Shown one piece after another: positions 36,101 through 47,349 of a DNA stretch of 64,000 nt. Source of the DNA: Phytophthora quininea (Eukaryota; Oomycota; Peronosporomycetes; Peronosporales; Peronosporaceae); NCBI GenBank assembly GCA_011947345.1, contig JAAVTG010000023.1:434001-498000 (forward strand), read 5' to 3'. Made by a program: the position numbers and the translations under genes. The notes below the pieces were generated by a model that saw only the letters and a program-made list of their open reading frames with translations, did no database searches and was not told the DNA's origin. Position 1 is the stretch's first letter, and every line of letters begins with the position of its first letter.

Positions 36101-37326
36101 AAGCAAGAGCAACACCTTCAGCAGTTGCAGTGGAAGCGACGTTTTGCAGAAATGGAGAAGGCTCGCATGGATGAATTGGAGGAGGAATGGGCTCGCCGCG
36201 AAGAGGAACGAAGCGTCCTTCTGAAAGCAGCTCAAGACGAGTACCAGCGACTCGAGAAAAGTCTGCGGACTTCTTTAGCTGATCTAGAGACACGGGAGCG
36301 TCGCCTTTCGGTCGCGGAGGCAGCTTTACAGCGCGAGCAAGAAGCTAAACGTGATGAGCACGAGTTTTTGCAACGACGTCTGAAAAGTGAGCAGACTCAC
36401 GCAGTATCATTAGCAAAGAAGCAGACGGAAGCGTACGAGCGGCGTGTGACGGTGTTGGAGACACAACTGAGCGACGCGGAGCAACGTACCAAGCAAGTCG
36501 AGTCCGATTTTGCAGAGTATCGTCAGCAACAACGAAAACTCCCGGAGTCTAAAATGCGGGAAGAGATCTCTGCGCTGAAAGGCAATGTTTCTGAACTAGA
36601 AAAGCAAAAGATGGCTCAACAACGAGCGTGTGAAATCGCCGAAGCTGAAGCTGCGAAGATGAAGACCCAGCTGGAGGAAATGACAAAGTTGCTAGCGGAA
36701 GAAAAGAAGAAACACGAAGCTCGCGTTGTTGACGAGCTGGAGAAGCTGCGCGTCAAATACATCGCTCGTGAGGAGAAATACGTTCTAGACGGCGATCGAG
36801 ACGAACTTCGAGCGATTAAGAAGCAACTGGATGATCTAAAAGGCATTCAGTTACGAACAAGTGGTCGGGAGGAGCACTTGAGTGGATATCGTCGGTCAAG
36901 GAAGGCCACTTCTCCGCCTCCTAGAACTCAGTCGCATCGTCGAAGCCGCAAGGGAAGATCGACACGAATGGTGGTGGCACAGCAATATACTCGCTCCGAT
37001 TCAGACTCGCAATCGGATCAATCGTCCAACGATGCCGATAACTGGGATGAGCTTCTCTTCGAATCCGAAGTGAAGAAATGACTTCGCAAGTTGATCCGGC
37101 GATGGAACATCACGAGGAAGAAAGTTTAAGCTCTCTCGAACAACCACCGATTCTCAATCTACCGCGAGAATATCACGGCCCCGTTGACAGTGAACTGGAA
37201 AGGTTGACTCGCGAGCGAAAGTTGCTGTTGGCAAGCGGGGCCTACAACGCTGACAGTTATCTGGTGCGCGAGTTAGACCGCCTCATCAACATCACCCGTG
37301 TAAACATCGAGCACCAGATCTCGTGA
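32979..37326 (+). CDS. CEP120: CEP120-like centriole / basal-body protein
   Basis: CEP120 builds centrioles and basal bodies; zoospores of oomycetes are flagellate. The start at 32979 reads MSDAEEDAYADDDYEPESP. A first C2-type domain (33.24-33.83 kb) has YTVKVEKVRMLRIP and GWFFLDLRTPDLPERWVKL. A central CEP120-type region has DIFFNLG, FPPIRDSFRVQSSLKDL and VFMCAENKVLAGAEIP. The C-terminal coiled coil (36.0-36.85 kb) includes ADLETRERRLSVAEAALQRE, very like human CEP120. The last block (37078-37326) ends ERLTRERKLLLASGAYNAD and ELDRLI, the CEP120 tail. Introns are 33673-33750, 35333-35387 and about 35714-35780. Breaks occur at 33072-33075 (C4), 34174-34179 (T6), 34202-34206 (C5) and about 37060, with others in the first 800 bases. 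Confidence 0.85.
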
Positions 37327-37383
37327 GGTCAACTTTTGGTATTTTTCCCTCTGTATTAGTGCCACAATTTTCACGACCCGATC

Positions 37384-40343
37384 TCAGAACTTAGCTGGCT
37401 TGGTTTTGAAGCGCTCGAAAGCTTGATTGAGCACTGTGAACAGCTCTTTAGCCTCGAGTTGCTCCGGAATCGTTGCGCCGCGCAGTTTATCGGGGTGAAC
37501 GACGCGAATAATGTTCCTAAAATCATTACGCAACCAAAAAGTTAGTCTTTGACCACGGGATTGTGCTGGTAAGACACGCATGTACGAACCGATATGCCTT
37601 TCGAACGGTGTCGTCGTCGGGCGATTGAACAACCATCAGCTGGCACTTCTTGAGCGCTTCATTCGACGAAATCTGGTCCAACGTGAGGATCATGTGCAAA
37701 AGTTCTTTACCAAAAGCCCACATCTCCACACGGTGATGAATATCCCCCGAACGAGATCTGCCTCGTCAGCCTCGAGTTTCTTCTTCATCTGCAACTCATG
37801 ACGTTCACGCAGACGTGCTTGCTGTCGAAGGTACAGCTCTGTATCAGCCACTGTTGGCTCAGGAGGCAGCGGCGGCGTGTCCATCGACGATCGGCGGGAC
37901 GCAGAAGGCCGCTCTTCCTCAGCTTCGCTTCCTGACGTCTTGCTCTCGCTTTTGCGTCGGGAAGAGTGCAGCGAGGACCCATTAACGTCGATATCTTCAT
38001 CTCCATGTGACCGAGGAGGGTCATTCGGCTGAAGTGGCGTTGACAGTTGAGGCTCCTTGGGCTCCTTTTGTTGTTGCTTGTTGTTCATCTGCTGACGCAT
38101 CTGAGAAACACGAACCGTCTTCATACTGGCAGGTCGTCGCCTTCCATTCCGTCGCGCTTGCTGCTGCTTCCGCTTCCGCTCACGCTCCTCCTGAGCCATT
38201 TTCTCCCACTCCTTCTCGTACTCCTGTTTCTTTTTAGTCTCTTCATGCTCTTTCTCCTGCTTCTTCTTCAGTTTCTCATCACGCTTTCTTGCCCGAGCTT
38301 CCATGTACTCGTTCATGCGGCTCTTGCTTGTATTGTGCGAGCCATCACCCTGGCTCATGCTTCGGCTTTTCTCTTTGCTTTGTACGATGTTGGTGAACGT
38401 GACGACCGTCTTACGGACGGGAGATCTTGGCTAACCCCGCGAACCTTCTGACGGACTTTAGGTGTGGTTGCTCCGGTTTTGTGGTCATCATCGTCCGACG
38501 ACAACGACGACCCCGAAGACGAAGACGGCGATGAAGACTCTGGCAGCTTTACAGCCGGCTTGGAGTCTTCTTTCGGCGGTTGAATGTTCTCAACATCGCT
38601 CAGGTCCGAACTGTCGTCTGAAGAGGACGAAGACGAACTCAGTGTGCGTGCCTTGTCGTCGTTGATTGACGGTCCTGGCGTTCCCAAAGGCTCTACAAAC
38701 CGAGGAACAGCGTTCTCAGGGACACTACGCCATGATTTGTGCACGTTGGTATCGTCGTCATCTTTGCTAGAATCACTCGAACTACTAGATCCAGCATCAG
38801 CACTTGCATCGGAAGGAATCAGCTGCGACGGGATATCAACATGCACTGCAGCTGCAGTAGAAAACAGCACTGGAGTCTCATGAACAGCAATCGGCGGAGG
38901 AGGTGGCGGTGGGGGCAAACCATTCTCATCATCCGATGAGTCACTTGAAGACGATTCGCTACCGAAAATGCTGTCGCTCGACTCAGACTCATCGTCATGG
39001 TTTGACGGTGACTTGGCAACATACATGCGCGGACGTTCCTTCAACACCTTGTTGTGTGCGAATGCTCGTCGTGGCGGCAACGGAGACGCAAACACGTCAC
39101 TAGATGGTCCAGTCTCATCCTCGGCTTTACCCGTATTGACGCTGTTTCGCGGCGAAGCGCGTTTGAATCGAGACGACAGCTTCCCGAAGAAAGTCACCGA
39201 GCTAGCGGGTGTTTTACCGCCGGCGTCTGCAAATTTGTCAGGGGTTCGACTGAAGTTGAAATCACTTGAGCTGACGCGCTTCGGCGCTTTCCTTCCCTAA
39301 TCGATGGCTTCAGGACATCGTCGGTGATACTTGACGCAGACAAACCTCTTGATCGGCTGTGACTCCTAGGGCTGGACGTCTCACTGGCAGTATCCATTGA
39401 CGGTGCTGGAGCTGCTGCTGTAGTTGCAACTGGACTGGAAGGCGCCGAGTTCTTCAGTGCAGAGAAATCGAAACTCGCCAGATCGGACTCGGTGGGTCTG
39501 CCAGCGGCACCGTCAGCGTCTTCGTTCGTCTCCGAAGCTAATATATCCGGGAAGAAGCCTACCGAGGCAGCCGTGGTGGCAGCCGTCGTAGCTCCGACGG
39601 TTGCTTGAAGAGCTGTCAACTGCTTGCGGAGGTATTTCTTCTCCTGCTGCTCCTTCTCCAATTGGAAGTTAAGCCCTCGACTAATTGCAGCAGCATCCTC
39701 CCGTTCCTTCAGTAAATTTCGGTATTCGTCGCTGGCCAAGACTTGAGCCGTAGAAGGCTTCCGATGCGCTGTAGCAGCCACTTCCTGTTCCAACTCGCGC
39801 ACCTTTTAGCCAACTTGGCATTCTCTTCTCGTTGGTCGCGCGCGCGAGCCTCTGCTTCAAGAAGTTTCTCCTCATGTTGCTTATTCTGCGCGTCGAGTTG
39901 GTTCTGCAGCTCCTGCTCCTTCAAGTCTCGCTCCCTCCTCGACAGCTCTTCACTCGTAGCCGCATCAGCTCGTAACTGGTCGCACTGCGTTGTTAGCGCG
40001 GCAAGTCGCGTCTGCAGCTCCGTCATCTGCAGCTCGTACTGCTCAGAATGTCTTGCCATGCGGTCGCTGGCCTTCATGAGCTGCTTGTTACGCTTCTCAA
40101 TGATGCGCTGGCACTCCTTGGTCCTGATGGCGTACTCGTCCTTCTCCTTGGCGACCTCGGTGAGCTTGGACTCCAACTCCGCAACCTGCTGCTGCGTTGT
40201 CTCCAACTGAGCTTTCAACGTCTTGATCTCCGACTGTTTCTTGGATTGCCGCAGCTTCACTCGCTCCTGGAGCGTCTCCAGCGAGTCTGTGGCTTCGTCA
40301 TCGTTCTCGAACAGCCCTTTCCTCTCTGTCGGGTGTCCTCCAT
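37384..40343 (-). CDS. Coiled-coil protein with C-terminal J-domain (auxilin-like)
   Basis: Five reading-frame blocks form one gene of about 960 residues, starting MEDT at 40343. The N-terminal third is a coiled coil (LKAQLETTQQQVAELESKL). A Ser/Asp-rich disordered middle (39.6-38.4 kb) includes FFGKLSSRFKRAS and a Pro8 run. A Lys/Glu helix follows. The C-terminal J-domain has WAFGKELLHMILTLDQI, TVRKAYR, a 73-base intron and VVHPDKLRGA with the HPD motif. This C-terminal, HPDKLRG-type J-domain resembles auxilin, which recruits Hsp70 to uncoat clathrin. Frame breaks at 40331-40333, 39804-39807, 39241-39244, 38368-38371 and 37744-37748 are all in homopolymers and all lack one base. The client remains unknown. 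Confidence 0.78.
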
Positions 40344-40881
40344 TGTCCCCGCAGTGTTCCCCAACGACGTGGACGCAAACATCGTACGCCGTCTCAGATC
40401 TCCACTACTTAACTGCGAATTGGCCGAGCGACTGCGTGCAGAGGCCCCCAGCAGCGGCGGCACAGCCCCACTCTCTGTTCGCTCTCGTTCTCGTGCTCAG
40501 AGTCGCTGGAGGACGAGGAAGACGACGAGAACAAGCCTCCATTGCGTCCGCGACTGGCTCGCGCGCTGGGGAATAACGGGTTATCTAGGGAGCAGACAGA
40601 GAATCAAACTGCGTGATGACCGGGAAGACACACATGGGGAGGTGCTAGCAGTGAGAGGGAGGAGGGTAGGGCCCTACCTTTGGCGCTGGGGCCCACCGTA
40701 GCACGCCGCATCGTCCAGCTTGCTACTCCCCGTTGCTCGAATTTCTGATTCTACGAACAAACATAGAACTAGCCTAGAGCATACCTGATGACGCACAGCC
40801 CCGTTCACTTGGTTGTTGTATGCTCAAGTTGAAGCGTGGTCGGATAGAAATCTGAGGTGTTTCGACCCATTTTTGCTGGCG
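40344..40881. other. Intergenic region between divergent genes
   Basis: Holds the promoters of the J-domain gene (minus) and TAZ-like copy B (plus). Open frames extending leftwards from copy B's start are not family-like. I see no RNA gene or repeat. Confidence 0.5.
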
Positions 40882-42308
40882 ATGGCGGCCCGAGACTCGG
40901 CTGAGTCGGTCGAGAAGCTGCGGGTGAGGCTGCGCAAGCGCGTGGCGCAAGCTGTGGACTCGGTGTGTGCTCAATGGGAGCTAGACCGCCAACATGAGGC
41001 CTCGATGCAGTCCAACGCGGGCTTCGACGAGTCCTACAGCTACTGCAAGAGGCTGGTGACCTACATCGCCAGCAATATGCACACGTCGCAGGACTTTGAG
41101 CAGCAGATGGACCGCGTCATCCTCGCCTGTTTCAGTGACGCGCCCAAGCGCGTATTGCGGGAGGTGGTGACCAACGAGGTGTGGTTCCGATCGCCCGAGG
41201 AAGCGCAAGTCAATGAGGTTAATGACGATGACGGTGGCAATAGCTATGACACTTCCCTTGAGGTGGATGAAGGCGACGCTGACAAATGTAGCGAGTCGGT
41301 GGTCAAGCAGGAGCGGAGAGCTTTTAGCGGGAAGCGTTCTGACGTAGCAGACGGTGCGGTGCCTGGATTGGAACAGCGCGAAGTGGCGGGGTCTCTATTG
41401 ACGAAACGTCCACGTAGCAGGACAAGCAAGAAATTGATATCGACGAAAAGATCCTTGCAGTCTCTTGCTGCAGAGCCCAAACTCACTCGACGACAGGTAG
41501 TGACTACCGTTGACAGTTCGGCGGAGGAAGATACGGCGGCAGATACGGAGAGCGACGAGGAGCAAGAGGAGAAGAAGCGGGCCAAAACAACGCATACTAC
41601 GACGCGCCGAAGTTCTGTCTTGAACAGGAATGCAGAGGCCTTGAACGAAAGAGGCTCGGCGGGTGTGGTGGATGATGCGGGGCTGCTTACTTTTGAAGAA
41701 GCGATTGGGGAGCTGTGCTATGCCGACCGACGATCCCTTGAACAAACGGCGTTCTTCAAAGAGCGCCTGCGCAAGTCCATTCGAGTTGTGGATGCGCTCC
41801 TGTGCAACCCGCCTACGGGGAAGACATGCTCGCGAAATTGCAAGCATATCCGGGCGTCCATGTGTAGAAAAGACCTGCCTTGTCAGGACAAGACGTGTCG
41901 AATTTGGCACGACGTCGAGGCCCACACAGACCGCTGCAAAAACGACAAGTGCGAGTTCAAGCTGCGGATCCTTGCTCGTGAAACAATGCACAAGATTCAG
42001 CGCGAACAGCAAGAGATCAAGGACGTCAAGTCCAAGCTGCAAAAGAAGAAGGAAACCTTGTACGACTACGCGACCAGACCCGTTGACTCGAAGAGCTTTG
42101 AGCACGCAATCCAGACAATCGAAGAAGACATTGCGAAGATTGAGGGGCGATTAGTATTGACGAAGCTGAGCTAGCCCAGTCCAATGCCGCGCTGGGGAAG
42201 TATTGGGCGAGACTGAATGACATCGGGATCAACACAACGGATGATGTGATCGACAAGTTCCCAGATTTTGCAACTCACTACGTGAGCAAGAAGAAACGCA
42301 GTAAGTAG
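40882..42308 (+). CDS. TAZ-like Cys/His family protein, copy B
   Basis: The start at 40882 (MAARDSAESVEKLRVRLRKR) is chosen because all copies begin just before this Arg-rich helix. The N-terminal domain (about residues 10-110) has CKRLVTYIASNMHTSQDFEQQ. The acidic middle has a Lys/Arg cluster likely to serve as a nuclear signal (KRPRSRTSKKL). The Cys/His domain (about 300-370) has CNPPTGKTCSRNCKHIRASMC, CQDKTCRIWHDVEAHTD and CKNDKCEF. A coiled coil and the family ending DKFPDFATHY with KKKRSK follow. One base is missing near 42154; without correction it would stop at 42174. It sits head-to-tail with oxidoreductase copy 4. Confidence 0.72.
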
Positions 42309-42522
42309 GAATCCGTGCTGTCGGCTGCAGTGTTTGCTGTCGTACAGCCATATTATCTATTCGTTTTTGAAAAACTGATGCAACTCAATCACCTCAACCC
42401 CAGACGGCAAGCATAATATGCGCTGTTGACGGGGCATATGTCCGCATCAACAGGAATTATTACGCTCCACGAAGATGATAAGATGGTATCAGCGTGAACG
42501 TTGATTTGTTCGCTGTCTGCGG

Positions 42523-42539
42523 TTCACATTGCAATTTGC
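42523..42539 (+). promoter_or_regulatory. Inr+FPR core promoter of oxidoreductase 4
   Basis: TTCACATTGCAATTTGC lies 36 bases before the start at 42575, the same spacing as in oxidoreductase 2. Confidence 0.6.
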
Positions 42540-42574
42540 ATCCAAACCAACAATCAACTACCTAAGCAGCCAGA

Positions 42575-43561
42575 ATGGAGATCCCGCAGACATTCCGCGC
42601 CTACCAGTACGAGAGCTACGGCCCCATGCAGAAGACTCTCTCAATCAACACGGCTGTGAAACAAACCCCACTTGCCTCCAATCAACTTCGGATCAAGATG
42701 TACAGTGCCTCGGTGAACCCCGTCGACTACATGATTTTGGAGACTGCAGGCGAGGCGTTCCTGAAGCGATCTCCATCTGTGGACAAACCTTTCGCCATTG
42801 GTATGGATGGAGCTGGCCAAGTCGTGGAAGCTGGCAACGACGTTAAGGATTTCAAAGTCGGTGACGACGTCTACGCCATGCTCCCGTTCACCGATTTCGG
42901 TTCGCTCTCGGAGTTCGTGGTTGTGGACGAAGAGTTTGTCGCCAAGAAGCCGACCAACCTCAACTTCGACGAAGCTGCTGCTGTGCCTCTTGTTGCTCAG
43001 ACTGCGTACCAGGGCATTCTTGAGCACGCGAAATTGCAGAAGGGCGAGACGGTGTTGATTTTCGGCGGAAGCAGCTCGGTCGGCATGTACGCCGTGCAGT
43101 TCGCGCACGCCCTGGGTGCTCGAGTGATCACCACCGCCAGCGCTGAGAAGGCCGACTTTATTAAGTCGCTAGGTGCTGATCAGGTCATCGACTATAAGAC
43201 TGAGAAATGGGCAAAGGTGTTGGCGCCCCACTCCGTGGATGCAGTCTACAACTGCGGCATGGAGAACTCGGCCTGGAATGACGGAGCTCAGCTCGTGCTC
43301 AAGAAGAACACAGGTCGCTTCGTGACGATTTTGCCCATGACTCAGCCAGTGAAGGCAGCGGAATTCGGCGCCAAGCTGGTGGGCCATGTGCACGTGGTTC
43401 CGTCGGGCAAGACCCTGACCGTCGTCACTCAGTACATCGAGCGTGGAGACGTCAAACCCGTCATCGACTCGGTCTATCCGTTCGAAAAGGCTCTGGACGC
43501 ATACGCGAAGCTGAAAACCCGTCACGCTTTGGGCAAACTCGTCGTGAAGGTGCACCAATAA
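42575..43561 (+). CDS. Quinone oxidoreductase, zeta-crystallin-like MDR family, copy 4
   Basis: An intact 328-residue single-exon gene starting MEIPQTFRAYQYESYG. GroES-like N-domain, then VLIFGGSSSVGMYAVQFAH (NADPH site), DQVIDYKTEKW, MENSAWNDGAQLVLKKN and the PVIDSVYPFEKALDAYAK tail. No zinc ligands. It is closest to copy 3 although 13 kb away and on the other strand. It lies between TAZ-like copies B and C. Confidence 0.93.
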   Translation: MEIPQTFRAYQYESYGPMQKTLSINTAVKQTPLASNQLRIKMYSASVNPVDYMILETAGEAFLKRSPSVDKPFAIGMDGAGQVVEAGNDVKDFKVGDDVYAMLPFTDFGSLSEFVVVDEEFVAKKPTNLNFDEAAAVPLVAQTAYQGILEHAKLQKGETVLIFGGSSSVGMYAVQFAHALGARVITTASAEKADFIKSLGADQVIDYKTEKWAKVLAPHSVDAVYNCGMENSAWNDGAQLVLKKNTGRFVTILPMTQPVKAAEFGAKLVGHVHVVPSGKTLTVVTQYIERGDVKPVIDSVYPFEKALDAYAKLKTRHALGKLVVKVHQ

Positions 43562-43662
43562 GTTGGAAGCGTCAGTCGTACAGATAACAAAGCCTTGTTA
43601 AAGCTTGAACAAGAAGGCTCGTTCACACCTTGGATGACAAATAGATGAAGAGACACTACAGC

Positions 43663-45465
43663 TCAGGACTTGTGCTGGTTTTGAGTAGAGCTCACTTGGT
43701 AGTGCGAATCGAAATCAGGAAACTTGTCCACCACATCGTCGCTGCTGTCAATGCCAATGCTTCGAAGAGTTTGTTCATGGTCCTGCTTGGTATCGTTGAG
43801 AACGATCAGCTCGCCATTCCTGTCCTCGATATTTCCCTCTAACGTTTGGATTAGCAATGCGGAATTGGGCTGTGTTTTTACAGTGGCGAGCTCTTCCAAT
43901 GCTTCAACGATCTCCTGTTGCTTTTGCTCGATCAAATGCATGGTTTCGCGCAGCATTACACGTACCCTGAACTCGCAGCGTCGATTCGGACAATTGGCCG
44001 AGTGAGTCTCCGCATCGTGCCAGATCCCACACGTCGGATTGATGCAGCGCTCGTCAAACTTGCTGCACATCTGTGAACGAATATCCTTGCAGCCCCGAGA
44101 GCAGACGCACCCAGGCGGGGGATGGCAGAGCAGTGCGTCAACGATCGCAATCGTATCTCGAAGACGTGTCTTGAAGAAGTGTCGTTGGTCTGGTGCTTTT
44201 TGGTCAGCATTGCAGAGCTTTTTGATCGGATCAACAAATTTGTCAGTCGGTAGCGGGCGATCATTAGCTTGAATCATATCATCAATCACCGCTTGAAAGC
44301 GAGCCTGGGCAACAGCTAGCACAAATGAGTCATCACTAGCCTTAAGATCGCTCTCCATGTGACGGTATTGCGCATCGAAATCGTCTTGCTCACTCAACGG
44401 ATTCACACTAGGGAGAGTGTCAGGGCTCTTTTTTCTTCCAGTACTTCTGTTCTTGGAGCTACTGCAGCCACGCTGTCGGGGTGCTCGGCAAATTTATCAC
44501 CCGATACTTCAACGACATCATTATCGCCAATGTCCCCATTAGTCACTATAGTTTCATCACCAACTCGGTCATCTCCTTTCGACAGCAGATCATCGGTATC
44601 CTCGGACTCCCCATCATCTATACAGATTTCATCCACAGTCTCCACTGGCTGCCGCTTTTGTACCATTTCATTCCGCGAGCGCTTCGAAGGTTGTGAAGTA
44701 GACCGTGAACGGCTTTTGGTCGACAACCGCTTCCGCTTAGCCCACTGTCGCGGCTTGGAAGGCGACGACGATGACGACAATTTGATTGTATCTTTCATCG
44801 CAGATTTCGCTTCTCCTTTCTTGTGAGTTAGCTGATGCTGTGGCGGAAGGCCGTCTGATCCACGGTTCTGTTGAATCTTCGGCTCTGCTTTCTTGTGGCT
44901 GCGGTCAGCAACTGATGGTTTATCTACACGTACCGGTAGCAGTGTCGGTGGCAGTGCCGTTGGCCCGCAATTCTGTTGGATCTTTGGAGGTGCCGGCTTA
45001 ACCTCCCTGTTGTTCTTGCCCTCGTGAGCTTTCTCCACTTTAACCGCCAGTATATCTGCCTCTTTCTCCACCGGATCCTTATCAACCTCCTTGCCTGACT
45101 CTCCGGTCTTCTCTCTGCTACAAGCTCTCTTTCTGAACCACAGGTCCTGCGTCACCACGGCGTTCAGGATCTCGGCCGACGCGTTGCTCTGGTAGGCCAG
45201 AATGACGCAGTCCATCTGCTGCGCGAAGCTGGGCGACGTGTCCATATTGCGCGCGATGTAGTCCACCAGTCGCCGGCAACAGTCGTAGTCGGACTCGAAG
45301 GCGGACGCGGCCACTTTCAGCGGCGGCTCTGGCGGTGTCTGCGTCTGCGCCAGCTCGTGCTCGAACTCTTTGCACACGTCGTTCACCGCTTCCGTCATGC
45401 GCTTGCGCAGCGCGCTTGAGCTCCAGCTTGAGCCGGTCGACCATCGGAGTATCCGCTCCTTCCAT
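43663..45465 (-). CDS. TAZ-like Cys/His family protein, copy C
   Basis: Starts MEGADTPMVDRLKLELK at 45465. The N-terminal domain has ALRKRMTEAVNDVCKEF and CCRRLVDYIARNMDTSPSF. The middle is Lys/Pro/Gln-rich with two QNCG/QNRG-type repeats (KIQQNCG, KIQQNRG) and KRKRLSTKSRSRST. The Cys/His part has CHPPPGCVCSRGCKDIRSQMC, CINPTCGIWHDAETHS and CPNRRCEF. The ending is DKFPDFDSHY. Breaks at about 45409 and in the T6 run 44429-44434 each need one base. Its start codon is 8 bases from that of the hAT-derived gene on the other strand. Confidence 0.7.
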
Positions 45466-45473
45466 TTTGGGTT

Positions 45474-47229
45474 ATGGATTACAAAATCCCAGATTTGACA
45501 AGGGCGCTCTTTTGCGTGATGGAGGAAGCACACAGCCAGAAGAAGCGCAGCGGCCGCAACAAGGACCCGATCTGGGACTACACGACAGTGCACGCGGACA
45601 AATCGGTGGTCTGCAACGTGTGCGACAGCGTCATCCACCGCTACGGCGTGGCCAAGGTCGAGCGCGTGCGCGCCCACTTCGAGCGGCGCTGTCAGCAGAG
45701 CAAACGACCCAGAACAGACGCCACGGAGGTGCTAACCACGGCATCGCCAAACTCTTCCAAACCCAACTACAGCAATAAGGGCGGCCTTTTCAAGCGTAAG
45801 TTTGCCCGCTGGCTGTACGCCACGGGACAATCTTTCGACGTGGCCGGCAGCGACTTCTTGCTGCGTGCTCTGCAGTCGCTTCGGTACAACGCGGAGCTGC
45901 CCACCCAGCACGAGCTGGAGACGGAGCTGCTCGATCTGGAATTTGCGGCCTCGCAGACAAGAGTGGCCAAGGCGCTGCACGACAAGCCGAGCTGCTTGAC
46001 GGTGGAGAGGTGGGCAGATATCGACGGCAAGATGGTCACGAGCTTCGGCGTCGTGTGTGACAAGACGTCGTACTTCCTGGAATCTACGACGGAATCTAGG
46101 GGACAGGAGAGCGAAATGACGGCTGATGAGTTGGAGACGGTGCTGGTTAGATACAAGAAGTGTGTGCTGCATGGGGTTGTGACGCCGACGACCAAGGTGC
46201 TGTCCAAGTCGACACGAGACAGAATCACTAAGAAGTATCCGCAGTGTGTGTTCTTCTATGGCTGTGTGTGCACTGCGCTGCGGTTGTTGATGGACGATGT
46301 CTCAACCGCGCTTCCTTGGCTGGAAAAGATGCTGACATCTGCTGGTGAGCTGGCGAGTGTGTTCCACGGGAGCCGCAAACTGCAGAATCTGTTGCCTTCA
46401 AACATAGCAATGGAGTTCCCAGACACGAGTTCGAAATGTGCGCTCTTGGAGGCGCTTCTGAGTCGTGAAAAGACCTGTTCACGATTGTTGCTCGTCGAGA
46501 CTTTGTAGGGCCAATACTCCTGAGGAACAGGAGAAACTAAGACGCGTGCAGGACTTTGTGCTAGGAGAGACGTTTGTGCAGGACGTGATGAACTCGCTAG
46601 CAATCCTTCGTCCTCTTCAGCTGCAGCTGAGCGACTTTCAAAGCGATCGCACTCCGCTATCCCAAGTGCTCCCTCGGTTTGTGGATCTCTTGACCGAGTA
46701 CTCGTCAATCGAGTGGATGAGTAAGAAAGAGAAAGCGCTTGTCACTTCATGCGTAGGAGAACGGTTTGACGCGGTCTACGGTGTTTCTCATGGCGTGGCT
46801 TACCTGCTCGACCCCTTGTACCTGGGCCAGGCATTAGATGCGGCCAAAAGACAGGAAGTGGAAGACTTTATCGTCAATTATTCCGTACGCAACGATGTCG
46901 ATATCCTTGGGCAACTAACAAGTTATAAGGACTTGGTAGCAGGACTGCAAGTCAACAACCAGGCGTACTGGCAGTTGGTGTCATCTGGAGCCGTTCAACC
47001 GTTTGAATTTTGGGTCGAGCGACAGGAGTTCCCTCAGTTACAGGCGTTAGCTCTCACTGTCTTTGGTCTGCCAGTATCAAGCACATCACAATCGACGCCA
47101 TTCAGTGTACCAGTGTCGCGCGTCAAGAAGCAGTTTGGCCTGAAGTTGGCGCCGGAACAACTTCAAAAGCTCACTCATGTGCACTGCAACTCGAAGGCGG
47201 ACGATGAAAGCTCGGTGATGACGCCGTAA
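45474..47229 (+). CDS. BED zinc-finger / hAT transposase-derived protein
   Basis: An N-terminal BED finger (W..Y, CNVCDSVIHRYG, then RVRAHFERRC) is followed by hAT-type segments. FARWLYATGQSFDVAGS and LPTQHELETELLD come first, then VVTPTTKVLSKSTRDRI and FFYGCVCTALRLLMDDV, the region where hAT transposases read a Cys followed by His. The C-terminal part (46510-47229) resembles the hAT dimerisation region but I see no clear motif. A frame change at about 46490 (one extra or two missing bases) splits it. I see no terminal inverted repeats. The nearly intact frame suggests domestication, but recent decay is also possible. An alternative start is at 45519. Confidence 0.6.
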
Positions 47230-47349
47230 TCCACATGCAGAGTATTCGTACGACGTAGAAGTACTTTGAGTTACACAGAAACTATTGCACCTACCATACA
47301 GCACCCGCGTGGGCTCCATAAACCGCTTGGCTCTTGGTCGCTTTCAAGA

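Noticed and set aside
37078..37326. An independent 82-residue gene overlapping the CEP120 stop
   Set aside because: Its sequence matches the CEP120 C-terminal tail, so it is the same gene after a one-base break.
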